From the NCBI GenBank assembly GCA_026397725.1, contig JAPLUI010000119.1, positions 1 to 64,000 of the forward strand: a stretch of 64,000 bases of DNA, read 5' to 3'. A program made the translations under genes and the position numbers. The notes under the pieces were generated by a model, which worked only from the letters and a program-made list of their open reading frames with translations, was not told the DNA's origin and did no database searches. This DNA is from Verrucomicrobiota bacterium (GTDB lineage Bacteria > Verrucomicrobiota > Verrucomicrobiia > Verrucomicrobiales > Akkermansiaceae). This document shows, one piece after another, positions 1-8,474 of this stretch. Positions within the stretch are counted from its first letter, which is position 1; each line of letters opens with the position of its first letter.

Positions 1-420
1 CTTATCGCGCCCACGTTACTCCCGGTGCCACACCCGCCCACCGGGTTCTGATGCTGAGAACGGGAACGCCGAATCCTGGTGACGACCCGGAAGATGTTTG
101 GGCCGCAGCGTGCGCCGGGACTTAGCCACCCCGCTGTGGCTCAACCGGGAGAGCTGCAGGCACACCATTCCTTATTCCGAAGATTTCAACATTCAACATT
201 CAACATTCAACTTCCAACATTCAATGATCAAGTAAGAGAGCAAGACATGACACCGCATCGGCACTTCTGCCACCCGCAAACCCATGCGCGGATGATTCAC
301 GAATGCGTCTGAAACGCCAAAAAAGTGCCAACTCATTTTCCGCCGGGATCGGGAACTGTGTGGTTATTGGATGGTGACGTCAGGAACCATCCTTTCGGCG
401 GTTTGGGAATTTCCTGGTTT
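1..420. other. Left-edge stretch without a recognisable gene
   Basis: I find no convincing coding sequence here on either strand. A reading frame at 79-312 runs through a tandem heptamer repeat and has no family signature, so I treat it as chance. The stretch holds only the heptamer repeat listed separately; the dispersed hairpin element begins just after it. Confidence 0.5.
184..225. repeat. Heptamer tandem repeat, unit ATTCAAC
   Basis: Three exact copies of the 7-base unit ATTCAAC (191-211) are flanked by degenerate copies on both sides (TTCAAC before, TTCCAAC and ATTCAAT after). It lies in non-coding DNA. Several other loci in this window carry tandem repeats with a different sequence but the same unit length. 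Confidence 0.85.
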
Positions 421-547
421 CCTAGGTTGTGGTGGCTTGAGGTGATTGGCGGCAGTTCCAGCGGCCGGTCTTCCGACACGGCCCTCGGTCGAGGTAAGAA
501 TTGGGCTGATTGCGTTCTTCCGCAATTCCCGCAAGTGGGGGTAGCCG
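421..547. repeat. Dispersed twin-hairpin element, copy 1
   Basis: The block resembles 17706-17832, 48408-48532 and, inverted, 18809-18890. Its core is a perfect 6-bp stem (ATTGCG / CGCAAT at 509-526, loop TTCTTC), followed by a second C-rich/G-rich arm pair that is imperfect in this copy. The shared text upstream of the hairpins includes GGCCGGTCTTC. Oriented like the other copies it would point to a minus-strand gene beyond the left edge. Confidence 0.75.
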
Positions 548-584
548 CTCCAGAGTCCTTGACTTGGTCTGAGGCGCAGCCTCG

Positions 585-773
585 CTAGAGTTCGAGGTCC
601 GGGCGACCCAACTGCCCTGCGAAATAAAGCGGGAGGAAGCGCAGTCGTTGTTGCGCCAGTCTGACGGCAGGGCCTGATGAAAGAACGATTCCCGTGGGGC
701 AGTGCGGATGGTTTTGTAGCATGAGATGCAGGCTGCGCAAGGTGCCGGCTTCCCCGGATTTGACCTCGACGAT
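585..773 (-). pseudogene. C-terminal remnant of an AAA_14/DUF4143 ATPase
   Basis: One minus-strand frame reads Ile-Val-Glu-Val-Lys-Ser-Gly, then Ser-Leu-His-Leu, and ends Pro-Leu-Tyr-Phe-Ala-Gly before a TAG stop at 585-587. This is the C-terminal signature of DUF4143 ATPases (a PD-(D/E)XK-like E-V-K-S-G motif, then a closing Leu-Pro-x-Tyr segment). An in-frame TAA at 774-776 sits immediately upstream, and no Walker motifs precede it, so only about 60 residues survive. A 15-codon remnant of the same tail occurs at 38584-38631 on the plus strand, and an intact family member lies at 48813-50141. Confidence 0.75.
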
Positions 774-892
774 TTAGAAAAACAGGGGTAGGTCTGAAGC
801 AATAATGAAGTTGTACTGCATTATTACGGAATCATGAGCATCCTTTGCCATCTTCCTCATCCCGGGCACGCTGCCCCTGGCGGGTGGCCACC

Positions 893-1000
893 CATGTGGA
901 TATGATGATCAGCCCGGCGTTGTGGCACGCGACGCTCAAGCCACGGCTGGCCGAGGTGATCCGTTCCGCCAAGGCCGTCAACCCCGAGATCCTGATTTTC
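893..1000 (+). pseudogene. Internal fragment of a uroporphyrinogen-decarboxylase-like gene
   Basis: About 36 residues match the conserved middle of URO-D/MtaA-like proteins: Asp-Met-Met-Ile-Ser-Pro-Ala-Leu-Trp, then Leu-Lys-Pro-Arg-Leu, then Ala-Val-Asn-Pro-Glu-Ile-Leu-Ile-Phe. In the family this is the substrate-pocket helix followed by the strand that leads to the metal or base site. Flanking codons show no further homology, so it is an isolated relic. The strand is opposite to the intact relative at 3323-4414. Confidence 0.65.
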
Positions 1001-1083
1001 CTAACAGGTTTGCGGCGGCGTGAGCGGATGCTGGTCGGTCATGAGCCCGGGCGATCCATTCCGGGTGATGAGGCGCGCGCGGG

Positions 1084-1290
1084 TTATTTTTCCGGCGCGT
1101 TCTTGTCGAGCAGCGCGGGGATGAGCATCAACAAACCGAAGAGGCAGAGGACGCCGCCCCAGATCAGGTTGATGTTGATGTCCAGGGAAGACTGATACAT
1201 TTCCACGTCACCCTTGGTGAAAAAGCCATACCCCGCAAGGATCAGGCCGAGCAGGAGGAAGAAGTAGCCGATTGGTTTGCGAAGGTCCAT
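1084..1290 (-). CDS. Small two-helix membrane protein
   Basis: This 68-residue protein consists almost entirely of two hydrophobic segments, at about residues 7-25 and 41-60, joined by a short polar loop. It starts 24 bases after the end of the SSS symporter gene on the same strand and is the last gene of the operon, so it may be an accessory subunit of the transporter or simply co-transcribed. I do not recognise a family. The length, codon use and position argue for a real gene. A plus-strand frame across this interval has no support beyond the URO-D fragment at its 5' end. Confidence 0.65.
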   Translation of the reverse strand: MDLRKPIGYFFLLLGLILAGYGFFTKGDVEMYQSSLDININLIWGGVLCLFGLLMLIPALLDKNAPEK

Positions 1291-1314
1291 GGGAGTTGGC
1301 GGTTGGAGTGGCGG

Positions 1315-3228
1315 TTACCAGAAGATGAGGTTGATGATGAGGCAGAGGATGATCAACAGCGTGCCGGCCACGGCGGGACGGATGATCCAGGGCTCGGTCA
1401 GGTCGGCCTTGATCTTGGGTGTGAGTGAATACACCAGCCCGACGAGTTGCTCGTCGCTCTTGGAGCGTTTGGTCAGCAGGGTGAAAACCAGGGTGATCGT
1501 CAGGCAGATGACAAAGGAGAACGACGCCAGCCAGAAGTTCTGGGACATGGTGGAGGGGAAATGATGGAGGCTGGCACCGAGCCAACCGCCCTTGCCTTCC
1601 GCCACGGTCAAACCGTGGAACATGGCCGAGACCCCGATCCCGCCAAAGAGCCCGTAAAACGCCGCGGTGGGGGTCGTGCGCCGCGAGAACATGCCGAGCA
1701 TGAACGTGGCGAACAACGGCGCGTTGACAAAGCCGAACACCAACTGGATCACATCCATCGCGTTGTTGTACCTCTTGGCGAAGTAGGCGCAGCCGATGCT
1801 GACGACGATGCCCGCCACAGTGATCGCGCGGCCCATCCACAGGTAATGGTCGTCACTCTTGTCAGGCGCCAGATAGGCCTGATAGATGTCGTAGGTCCAG
1901 ATCGCGTTGAAGGCGGTCACATTGCCGGCCATGCCGGACATGAACGAGGCCAGCAGCGCGGTGAGCGCCAGCCCGAGCAGGCCCGGCGGGCAGTAGCGTT
2001 TCACCAGTGAGAAGATCACCCCGCTGTAGTCGTTGTCCGCCGCGCACTGGATGCCGGTGGCGAGTTGCCCGTCGCCCAGGTCCGGCTTGGCGCGGAGTTC
2101 GTTGAGCAAGATGCCGAGTTTGGCGGCGTTCACGTCCTTGAGTTGTTCGCCAACCTTGGCGGCGGCGGCCGTGGCTTCAAGATGGGTCTTGGCGAGTTCC
2201 CGGACCAGCGGCACGGCGGCGACGCACTTTTCCAACGCCAGTTCCTTGCGCGGCAATTCGTATTTCTTCCCGTTGATCCTGCCCTTGCCGGCTGAGGCCA
2301 GGCCCACCGCGATCATGCCGGGCAGAATCACCAGCATGGGAATGAGCATCTTGGGAATGGCGCCGATGAGCGGCGTGCGGCGGGCGGCGCTCATGTTCTT
2401 GGCGGCCATCGCCCGTTGCACCACCAGGAAGTTCGTGCACCAGTAGCCAAAGGCCAGCACGAAGCCCAAACCGAACATCATGCCAAACCAGTCAACGCCC
2501 ATCGGGTTGGCGGCAGTGCCTTGGAACATCGCATCCCAAGTGCTGGTCCAGGCATTTGAGGCGTAGGCATTGTCACCCAGTCCGAGCGCCTGCGGGGCCA
2601 CGGCCACCTGCTTGAGAGTGCTTGTCAGGGTGCCGTAGCCGCCGACATCCTTGAGTCCCAGCCACACCACCGGGGCGAAGCCGAGGATGATCATGAAAAA
2701 CTGCAGCACCTCGGTGTAGATCGCGGAGGTCAGGCCGCCCTTGAGCACGTAAAGCAGCACCACGCCCGAGCAGATCCAGAGGCTCAGATCGTAGTTCCAT
2801 CCCAGCAGGGCGTTCAACAGCTTGGCCAGCTCGTTCATGGAAATGCCGGAGGCAAACACCGTCATAACCGCAAACGACACCGAATTGAGGGTTCGCACGC
2901 GACCATCAAAGCGCATGTTGAGGTATTCCGGCACCGACCGGGCCTTGGACCCGTAGTAAAATGGCATCATGAACACCGCCAGGAACACCATCGCCATAAT
3001 CGCGCCGATCCAATAGAAATGGCAGGTCATCATCCCGTATTTCGCCCCGCTGGCGGCCATTCCGACCAGTTCCAACGCGCCGAGGTTGGCCGAAATGAAG
3101 GCCAGACCGGTGACCCAGGCGGGAATCGAACGGCCGGAGGTCAGGAAGTCCGCCGAGGATTTCATGTAACGCTTCAGGGCGAAGCCGATGGCCACCACCA
3201 CCAACACATAGATCAGCAGGATCGTCAT
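1315..3228 (-). CDS. Sodium:solute symporter (SSS family), sugar-type
   Basis: This is a predicted inner-membrane Na+-coupled transporter of the SSS/SGLT family, likely importing the sugars released by the upstream glycosidases. It has about 637 residues and many transmembrane segments; near the N-terminus it carries the family stretch Gly-Arg-Ser-Ile-Pro-Ala-Trp followed by a helix with Ser-Ala-Asn-Leu-Gly. I chose the ATG at 3228 because GGAG lies 5 bases upstream and the first helix starts at once; a longer in-frame start at 3303 would add a non-hydrophobic extension. A hydrophilic Lys/Glu-rich insertion of about 85 residues (near 315-400) is unusual for the family and sits between membrane segments. 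The gene follows the URO-D-like gene by 94 bases. Confidence 0.88.
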   Translation of the reverse strand: MTILLIYVLVVVAIGFALKRYMKSSADFLTSGRSIPAWVTGLAFISANLGALELVGMAASGAKYGMMTCHFYWIGAIMAMVFLAVFMMPFYYGSKARSVPEYLNMRFDGRVRTLNSVSFAVMTVFASGISMNELAKLLNALLGWNYDLSLWICSGVVLLYVLKGGLTSAIYTEVLQFFMIILGFAPVVWLGLKDVGGYGTLTSTLKQVAVAPQALGLGDNAYASNAWTSTWDAMFQGTAANPMGVDWFGMMFGLGFVLAFGYWCTNFLVVQRAMAAKNMSAARRTPLIGAIPKMLIPMLVILPGMIAVGLASAGKGRINGKKYELPRKELALEKCVAAVPLVRELAKTHLEATAAAAKVGEQLKDVNAAKLGILLNELRAKPDLGDGQLATGIQCAADNDYSGVIFSLVKRYCPPGLLGLALTALLASFMSGMAGNVTAFNAIWTYDIYQAYLAPDKSDDHYLWMGRAITVAGIVVSIGCAYFAKRYNNAMDVIQLVFGFVNAPLFATFMLGMFSRRTTPTAAFYGLFGGIGVSAMFHGLTVAEGKGGWLGASLHHFPSTMSQNFWLASFSFVICLTITLVFTLLTKRSKSDEQLVGLVYSLTPKIKADLTEPWIIRPAVAGTLLIILCLIINLIFW

Positions 3229-3322
3229 ATCCACTCCACGAAGCGAAATAGCAGTCGTAGAGGCTAGCAACCGGCCAAAATCAAGTAGCGGGATTTGAGT
3301 CATGACCAGCGCAGGTTGGAGG

Positions 3323-4414
3323 CTACGTCCTGTTTGTCAACCATTTTTCAATCCGCCTGAGCACCGCCGGTTGGACGGCTTCCGGAGCGGTGACGCACAG
3401 GTAGAGGCGTTCAGGGCGGACGGCGGCGAGGAAGGGTTCCAACTCGTCCAATTGCAGGTCCACGATGACGCCTTTGCCGGAGGCTTGGATTTTTTGGATC
3501 AGCGGGATCCACTGCATGATTGGCAGGTCGTGGCCGACGCCTTGCGCCCATTGGATTGCCTGGATTTCAGGCCGAGCCAGCAGGCGGTCGAGGTGCATGG
3601 CAACGCCTTTGCCGTCCATGTGGAAGATGTGGCGGGGAATGCCATCCATTTCGCGGACGAGCCATGGCAAACAGAATTCGTCGAAGGCTGCGGGCGAAAT
3701 CATGTTGGAGAAATCGGCCTGCGGGATATGCGATTGCATCAGCGACGGGATGCCCATCCAGCCGACCGAGGGCTGGCCTGCGGCGGACAAGTCGGCGTGG
3801 AATTCCGCCGCCAATTTCCTGAACGGCGCCACGGACTTGTCTAGCAACCGCTTCACTGCTTCCGGGTTCGTCAGCAGGTCCATGCAGAGGTTTTCCGGGC
3901 CGCGCCAGGCGGCGACACAGTCAATCGACGGGCACCAACTCGTCACGCCGACCAGACTTTTGCCGGCGCATTTGTCGAGCGCAATTCGCGTCATTTCCCG
4001 CAGTTTTCGATAGTAGGTGTTGTCTTCCGAAAAGAGGAGGGCGGCGGTTTGCGCCTCGTTTTCGACGTCGTCTATCAACGGATGCGACCAGGAAGTGACT
4101 TCGCCGAATTCCAATTGGCCGCCGAAGAAGGCGGCGTAGATGTCGGGGCCGAGGTTGGGCCAGAACAGCGGAAAGGTTTCGCCATGGAAGGCGTGGCCCG
4201 CGAGGCCAGCCAGGTGCCGGTCCACCTGGTATTCGGCGTCGAACCAACGGGCGCGCAGGTCCGGCCAGCGCGAGGCTTCGGCGGAGATCGTGTTGTATTG
4301 GACATTGTGTGCGCCGAAGCGCACGGGCGGGCGGTCGAGCAGGTCGCCTTCGAACCACGCTTCCACACGCTTCATGCACCTTTCGAAATCGGGCTTGGTT
4401 TGGAGTTCCATCAT
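3323..4414 (-). CDS. Uroporphyrinogen decarboxylase-like (URO-D/MtaA fold) protein
   Basis: A 363-residue cytosolic protein without a signal peptide. The N-terminal segment (Trp-Phe-Glu-Gly-Asp-Leu-Leu-Asp-Arg-Pro-Pro-Val-Arg-Phe) and the C-terminal Leu-Tyr-Leu-Cys-Val-Thr-Ala region match the URO-D-like family often found inside glycan operons of this phylum. Near residue 263 it reads His-Met-Asp-Gly, where corrinoid methyltransferase relatives usually have a His-x-Cys zinc motif, so methyl transfer by that mechanism is doubtful and the substrate is unknown. Its start overlaps the stop of the beta-helix gene (ATGA), implying translational coupling. It stops with TAG. Damaged relatives lie at 893-1000 and 33395-33635. 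Confidence 0.8.
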   Translation of the reverse strand: MMELQTKPDFERCMKRVEAWFEGDLLDRPPVRFGAHNVQYNTISAEASRWPDLRARWFDAEYQVDRHLAGLAGHAFHGETFPLFWPNLGPDIYAAFFGGQLEFGEVTSWSHPLIDDVENEAQTAALLFSEDNTYYRKLREMTRIALDKCAGKSLVGVTSWCPSIDCVAAWRGPENLCMDLLTNPEAVKRLLDKSVAPFRKLAAEFHADLSAAGQPSVGWMGIPSLMQSHIPQADFSNMISPAAFDEFCLPWLVREMDGIPRHIFHMDGKGVAMHLDRLLARPEIQAIQWAQGVGHDLPIMQWIPLIQKIQASGKGVIVDLQLDELEPFLAAVRPERLYLCVTAPEAVQPAVLRRIEKWLTNRT

Positions 4415-6288
4415 GAGTCGGTCTTGCGTTCGTTATCCTTGGTGTCCACCTGGGTGCAGGTGGGGGCGAGGTCGAGCGGAATTTTGCCGGAGGGCGAGCG
4501 GTTACCGGTGATGGTGAGGCCTTGGACGTGGTGTGCGCTGATGCCCGCGCCATCGAAGAAGTTGTCGAGGATGCGGATGTTCTGATGGACCGGTTCGGCG
4601 GGGTTGGTGGATCTGGACTCCGGGTTGATCTCGATGCCGCAGCCGATGAAGCGGTTGTGGCGCAGCGTCATGTCGTTGATGGAACCGGACTCGAACCAGC
4701 CCTCGGCATCGCCTGCGATGAGAATGCCGGCCATGGCGGTGCGGTGGAAGGTGCAGCCCTCCACCAGCACTTTGCCGCGGGTGGTGAGCAGGAAGCCGCG
4801 GCAGGAATCCATGTCCACCTTGCAGTTCCGGATCGTCACCTCCGGATACCAGGAAACATTGTCGATCACATCGTTGACGGCGAAGCTTGGAGCCGGACCA
4901 TCGAGCGTGAGCAACCACTCGTGGCCAGTGGGGTCGGCGGAGTTCGCGGCGACGGCGGTGACTTTGCGGCGCGGGTTGCCAGGCAATTCGCGCAGCGTGG
5001 CGTGACCGAACACCGCCACTTCGTCGCCCGGTTGGAAGGCGGGAAAGCCGTGGGTTTGCGGATGCATGAAGCGCAGCATCATTTGATTGTCGGCGGGCTT
5101 GCCGATGATGCGCAGGTAGGTGCCGTGGACGTTGATCGGATCGTCCTGGCTGCCGGAGAAAACGCATTCATTCACGAGGATCCGGCCGCGACAGCCGGAG
5201 AAATGCAGCATGTCCGCCCACGCCGGACAGGTGCGCAGCGTGCCGGCTTTCGGGGCGACGCGCACGCGCTCGAAGGTGACGCCGTCGGTGAACTGGCTGA
5301 CGATGCCCATGCCGGTCATGGCGTGGAAGTCGCAGTCGCGGAAGGCGATGTTTCTGGAGCGGGTGTTGTGGGCGGTGACGACATCGCGGATGATGGGGCG
5401 GAACTGGAACTGGTGGTCCTTGGTCATGCCGAAGTTGCCCTTGGCATAGCTGAGGCGCACCTTGCCGCCGCCCAGATCCTCGGCCGTGGCGGAGGAGAAC
5501 GGATCCCAGCGGCCCATGCGCCAGGCGCGACCTTCGGCGGGGATCGCCTGCTGCACCATGAACCAGCCGCTGCCGACATCGCCGGTCCAGGCGAGCTTGC
5601 CATCCTTGATCGCATAGGTGGAACCCTCCGCCATGCGAATGTCCGCACTGTTCTCCGCAGCTTCCAACACGCGGAACTCCGAGACGGTGGGGCGTTTCAG
5701 ATCGAAGGCCAGGCCGCTGAATGAGATGTCCTCGGCGTGATCGTTGACGAAATATGTCATGCGCTCCGGCCCCGCCAGCAGCAAAGTGGTCTGGTCCGCA
5801 CCACGGCCCTGGAGGCGCAGGTGGCTGGCGTTTTCAATCATGATGCCGATGGGCAGCGGGCGCTTGGGGTCATCCGCGGAATTGGACACGAAATACGGAC
5901 GGCGGAAGGCGTCCCCGGAGCCAAAGGCGTGGACCCCGGGCAGGAACGTGATGGTGATCGGCTGTTCCGCCGTGCCTGCGCCGAAGGGCTTGAGGCTGGC
6001 GGTGTGGCAGCCCGCCGCAATGAACACCTGGTCGCCGGGGGCGAGCTTCAGGGTGTTGACCTTGGCAATGGATTTCCAAGCGGTGGCGGCAGCCGTGCCG
6101 GCGTGGGTGTCATCGCCGGTGGCCGGGTTGACATAATAGGTGGCATTGCCGGGCGAGGCGGCCAGCTTCTCTGCCAGCGGATAAAGCGCGGGGGTTTGGG
6201 CGGCAGCGGGGACGACGAGGAGGCCGCAAACAGCCAAGCTGCGGGCGAGGCGGTGGATTGGCACAGGTAGGTTCGTTTCGTATTTCAT
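4411..6288 (-). CDS. Secreted right-handed beta-helix glycosidase, GH110-like
   Basis: A 625-residue protein with a signal peptide (hydrophobic Leu-Ala-Val-Cys-Gly-Leu-Leu-Val-Val-Pro-Ala-Ala-Ala) and the beta-helix opening Tyr-Tyr-Val-Asn-Pro-Ala-Thr-Gly-Asp-Asp. Around residue 381 is Gln-Asp-Asp-Pro-Ile-Asn-Val-His-Gly-Thr-Tyr, and later Gly-Cys-Gly-Ile-Glu-Ile-Asn-Pro-Glu. The paired aspartates before Asn-x-His-Gly resemble the catalytic region of GH110 alpha-1,3-galactosidases, and the length fits. The call is from memory of the family: the fold is well supported, the exact family less so. Expected role: trimming terminal alpha-galactose in the periplasm or outside the cell. The gene is coupled to the URO-D-like gene by a 4-base overlap. 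Confidence 0.7.
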   Translation of the reverse strand: MKYETNLPVPIHRLARSLAVCGLLVVPAAAQTPALYPLAEKLAASPGNATYYVNPATGDDTHAGTAAATAWKSIAKVNTLKLAPGDQVFIAAGCHTASLKPFGAGTAEQPITITFLPGVHAFGSGDAFRRPYFVSNSADDPKRPLPIGIMIENASHLRLQGRGADQTTLLLAGPERMTYFVNDHAEDISFSGLAFDLKRPTVSEFRVLEAAENSADIRMAEGSTYAIKDGKLAWTGDVGSGWFMVQQAIPAEGRAWRMGRWDPFSSATAEDLGGGKVRLSYAKGNFGMTKDHQFQFRPIIRDVVTAHNTRSRNIAFRDCDFHAMTGMGIVSQFTDGVTFERVRVAPKAGTLRTCPAWADMLHFSGCRGRILVNECVFSGSQDDPINVHGTYLRIIGKPADNQMMLRFMHPQTHGFPAFQPGDEVAVFGHATLRELPGNPRRKVTAVAANSADPTGHEWLLTLDGPAPSFAVNDVIDNVSWYPEVTIRNCKVDMDSCRGFLLTTRGKVLVEGCTFHRTAMAGILIAGDAEGWFESGSINDMTLRHNRFIGCGIEINPESRSTNPAEPVHQNIRILDNFFDGAGISAHHVQGLTITGNRSPSGKIPLDLAPTCTQVDTKDNERKTDS

Positions 6289-6413
6289 GGTGCTTGTTCC
6301 TTGTCGGTTTGCTCGTTTGTAAATGCTTGTTGCCTGCTCTTTCTCACGTTATTTATATCTGATCTCTGTCCATTGAGGATTCCGCATTCCACCATCAGTG
6401 AATTCAGGGAAAA

Positions 6414-8474
6414 TCACTTGCTCAATGTCACCATGGCGCAGCCGCGGACAACCGGCACAGTGAGTTCCATTTCACCGTCCCGCAACTTGCCAGACAACGG
6501 TGCCGGCTTCTCGATGCCGGGATAGATCGCTTCACACTTGGCATTTTTCAACCCGGGAATGTTGCGCACACGGACGGTGACAACTTTCTCCTTGCCGGCA
6601 AAGGTGACCGGCAAGGCATAGCCGCCGGGGACTTCAAAGAGGTTGACCTTGCCGACATCGCTTTCGACGCAGTGCGGGGCGAGCACCCATTTTTTGCCGC
6701 GCATCGCGTCGAGCAAGGGCCCGTAGTCGAGGTAGTATGCGTCAACTTTGGGATCGGGCAGAATCATGTGATCGTTGCCCGGAAACGGGACGGACGGGAA
6801 CGCACCCATGTGAAGGTGACGCTGAAAATAGTCGTCGGGACTTTGGCCAACCCGCTGGGCATCGTGCGTCCACATCACCGCCGGCTTGCGGAGCGCCAGG
6901 AGGCAGGACCCGTTGAGCGCATAGCCATCATCGCCGTATTCATCGTAGAATCCGTCCACCTCGCGCACATAGTCCAGCCGGTGACCGCGCAGACAGCAGT
7001 TGACGAAGATGACCTTGTCCTTGGCATGCATCACCGGCCCGATTTTCGACAACGTGTCGATCCAGGACCGGCCAAGAAACCGGCCCGGACGGCCCGCGCC
7101 ATACCAGCCGACCTTATCGTCGGCGCCGGGGGAATAATTGACGAGCGCCAGCCAGTCCATGCGGTCGATGACGATTCCGGCGGAGTCGGGCAGGTTCTCG
7201 ACATGTCGGCGTGCCTGTTCGACGAGGTGGTCCTGCACGGCCGGGTCTCCGCAATCGATGGCGAGTGCTCCACTCCAGGTCCTTGCCGGATTCCCGGCCG
7301 CGTCGCGATACACACCCTCGGGCATGCGCTGATAGAGATAGGTGGTGGCATCACGCCACCAATCCTCCTTCGACAAGTCCTTCCTGACTGTTTGAGGATC
7401 GCGAATATCCGAGCCGAATTCGGCGCAGTTGAAGTAGCTCAGCGCGAAGAAACCGCTCGCTTTCATGCGACGGCAGTAGTCGGTCATGGACTCGCAGGAG
7501 ACTTCGCGAACCAGGGCCGGCTCGCTTCGACCGTCGCTGTTGTGGCCGGCGCTTTTCCAGCGGGGAACCGGTGGCAGATACATGCCGAAATACGGCCAGT
7601 CGAAGCTCGATAGCCAGTTGACTCGAAACCCCATCTTCTTGTAGCGGGCGACATCAACCTCTCCCTGGTAATGTGAATAGGCGCCGCAACCGGCCAACTC
7701 GTCGGCGCGGGGGTTGGGTGGATTGAAGTATTCGGGATACCGCGCAACCATCCAGCGCAAGCCGCCGCGCCAGTCGGCTTCGTGCGTGACTATATCCGCC
7801 GTGAGCTTCACGGTCTTTCCGCCGCCGAGCCGCAGGACTCTGTGACGGAATAGCATCGTACCGTCCTGTGAGGTGGAAAGTTGCATCCACAGCATCGGCT
7901 GGTCCGGGGAAACAATCAGGCTTATCCCCCGGTCAGTTTCAGGTTCCAGGAAGCTGGCAACCGGAATGCAGATTGAGTTTTTTCCGTTGCCGTAATCCCA
8001 TGTCCTGTCGATGAGCGCCATCGGCGTCAACGGATCGCTCCACTGCTCGTCGCCGATACTTGAAGTCCAGAAGCGCGTTGATCCCGACGCCGGGCATTTC
8101 AACGACATCACAACCGGGGTTGTCCAGAATGGGTCCGTCGAGGTGACGCTCACTTCCCAGCGGATGCTGTCCTTCGTCGGCGTGAATCGGTCGCTGATTT
8201 TCGCCCGATGCCCCTTGCCATCCGTCACCGTGCGGGTAAACTCGATACCGTCAGCAAGCTTCCGTGCCGTGACATTTCCCTCCACGCGGCACCCCTCCAG
8301 CTCACTCCTGCCGCCGAACTTGCCGATGATTTCGCCGTTGGCATTCAGGTCAATCGCGAGCGTTGGCGCGGTGACGGTAAACTTCTCCGTCTCGGCACGG
8401 GTGCTTGCCGTCATGCCGGCAACGATCAAAACCGCAATGGCGGATTTCATGTGTAGTCGTGTGGTGTTGTTCAT
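6414..8474 (-). CDS. Secreted glycosidase-like protein of unassigned family
   Basis: About 686 residues. I start at 8474 because the signal peptide begins there (Met-Asn-Asn-Thr-Thr, then hydrophobic Ile-Ala-Val-Leu-Ile-Val-Ala-Gly); the longer in-frame start would overlap the upstream gene. The N-terminal half looks like a beta-sandwich (Thr/Val-rich strands to about 230), the second half like a TIM barrel, with Trp-Leu-Ser-Ser-Phe-Asp-Trp-Pro, Val-Ile-Asp-Arg-Met-Asp-Trp (near 434) and Tyr-Asp-Glu-Tyr-Gly-Asp-Asp (near 511) as acid-rich strand ends. The architecture recalls GH31/GH36-type or DUF6259 proteins, but I cannot name the family. It lies 43 bases after the chimeric GH101-like gene in the same operon. 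Confidence 0.7.
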   Translation of the reverse strand: MNNTTRLHMKSAIAVLIVAGMTASTRAETEKFTVTAPTLAIDLNANGEIIGKFGGRSELEGCRVEGNVTARKLADGIEFTRTVTDGKGHRAKISDRFTPTKDSIRWEVSVTSTDPFWTTPVVMSLKCPASGSTRFWTSSIGDEQWSDPLTPMALIDRTWDYGNGKNSICIPVASFLEPETDRGISLIVSPDQPMLWMQLSTSQDGTMLFRHRVLRLGGGKTVKLTADIVTHEADWRGGLRWMVARYPEYFNPPNPRADELAGCGAYSHYQGEVDVARYKKMGFRVNWLSSFDWPYFGMYLPPVPRWKSAGHNSDGRSEPALVREVSCESMTDYCRRMKASGFFALSYFNCAEFGSDIRDPQTVRKDLSKEDWWRDATTYLYQRMPEGVYRDAAGNPARTWSGALAIDCGDPAVQDHLVEQARRHVENLPDSAGIVIDRMDWLALVNYSPGADDKVGWYGAGRPGRFLGRSWIDTLSKIGPVMHAKDKVIFVNCCLRGHRLDYVREVDGFYDEYGDDGYALNGSCLLALRKPAVMWTHDAQRVGQSPDDYFQRHLHMGAFPSVPFPGNDHMILPDPKVDAYYLDYGPLLDAMRGKKWVLAPHCVESDVGKVNLFEVPGGYALPVTFAGKEKVVTVRVRNIPGLKNAKCEAIYPGIEKPAPLSGKLRDGEMELTVPVVRGCAMVTLSK

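Noticed and set aside
422..802. 126-codon frame on the minus strand as a gene
   Set aside because: It runs through the dispersed element and the out-of-frame DUF4143 remnant; the homologous frame is a different one and is truncated.
4522..5724. Long open frame opposite the GH110-like gene
   Set aside because: It is an antisense frame of GC-rich coding DNA, lacks any family signature and lies entirely inside a well-supported gene.
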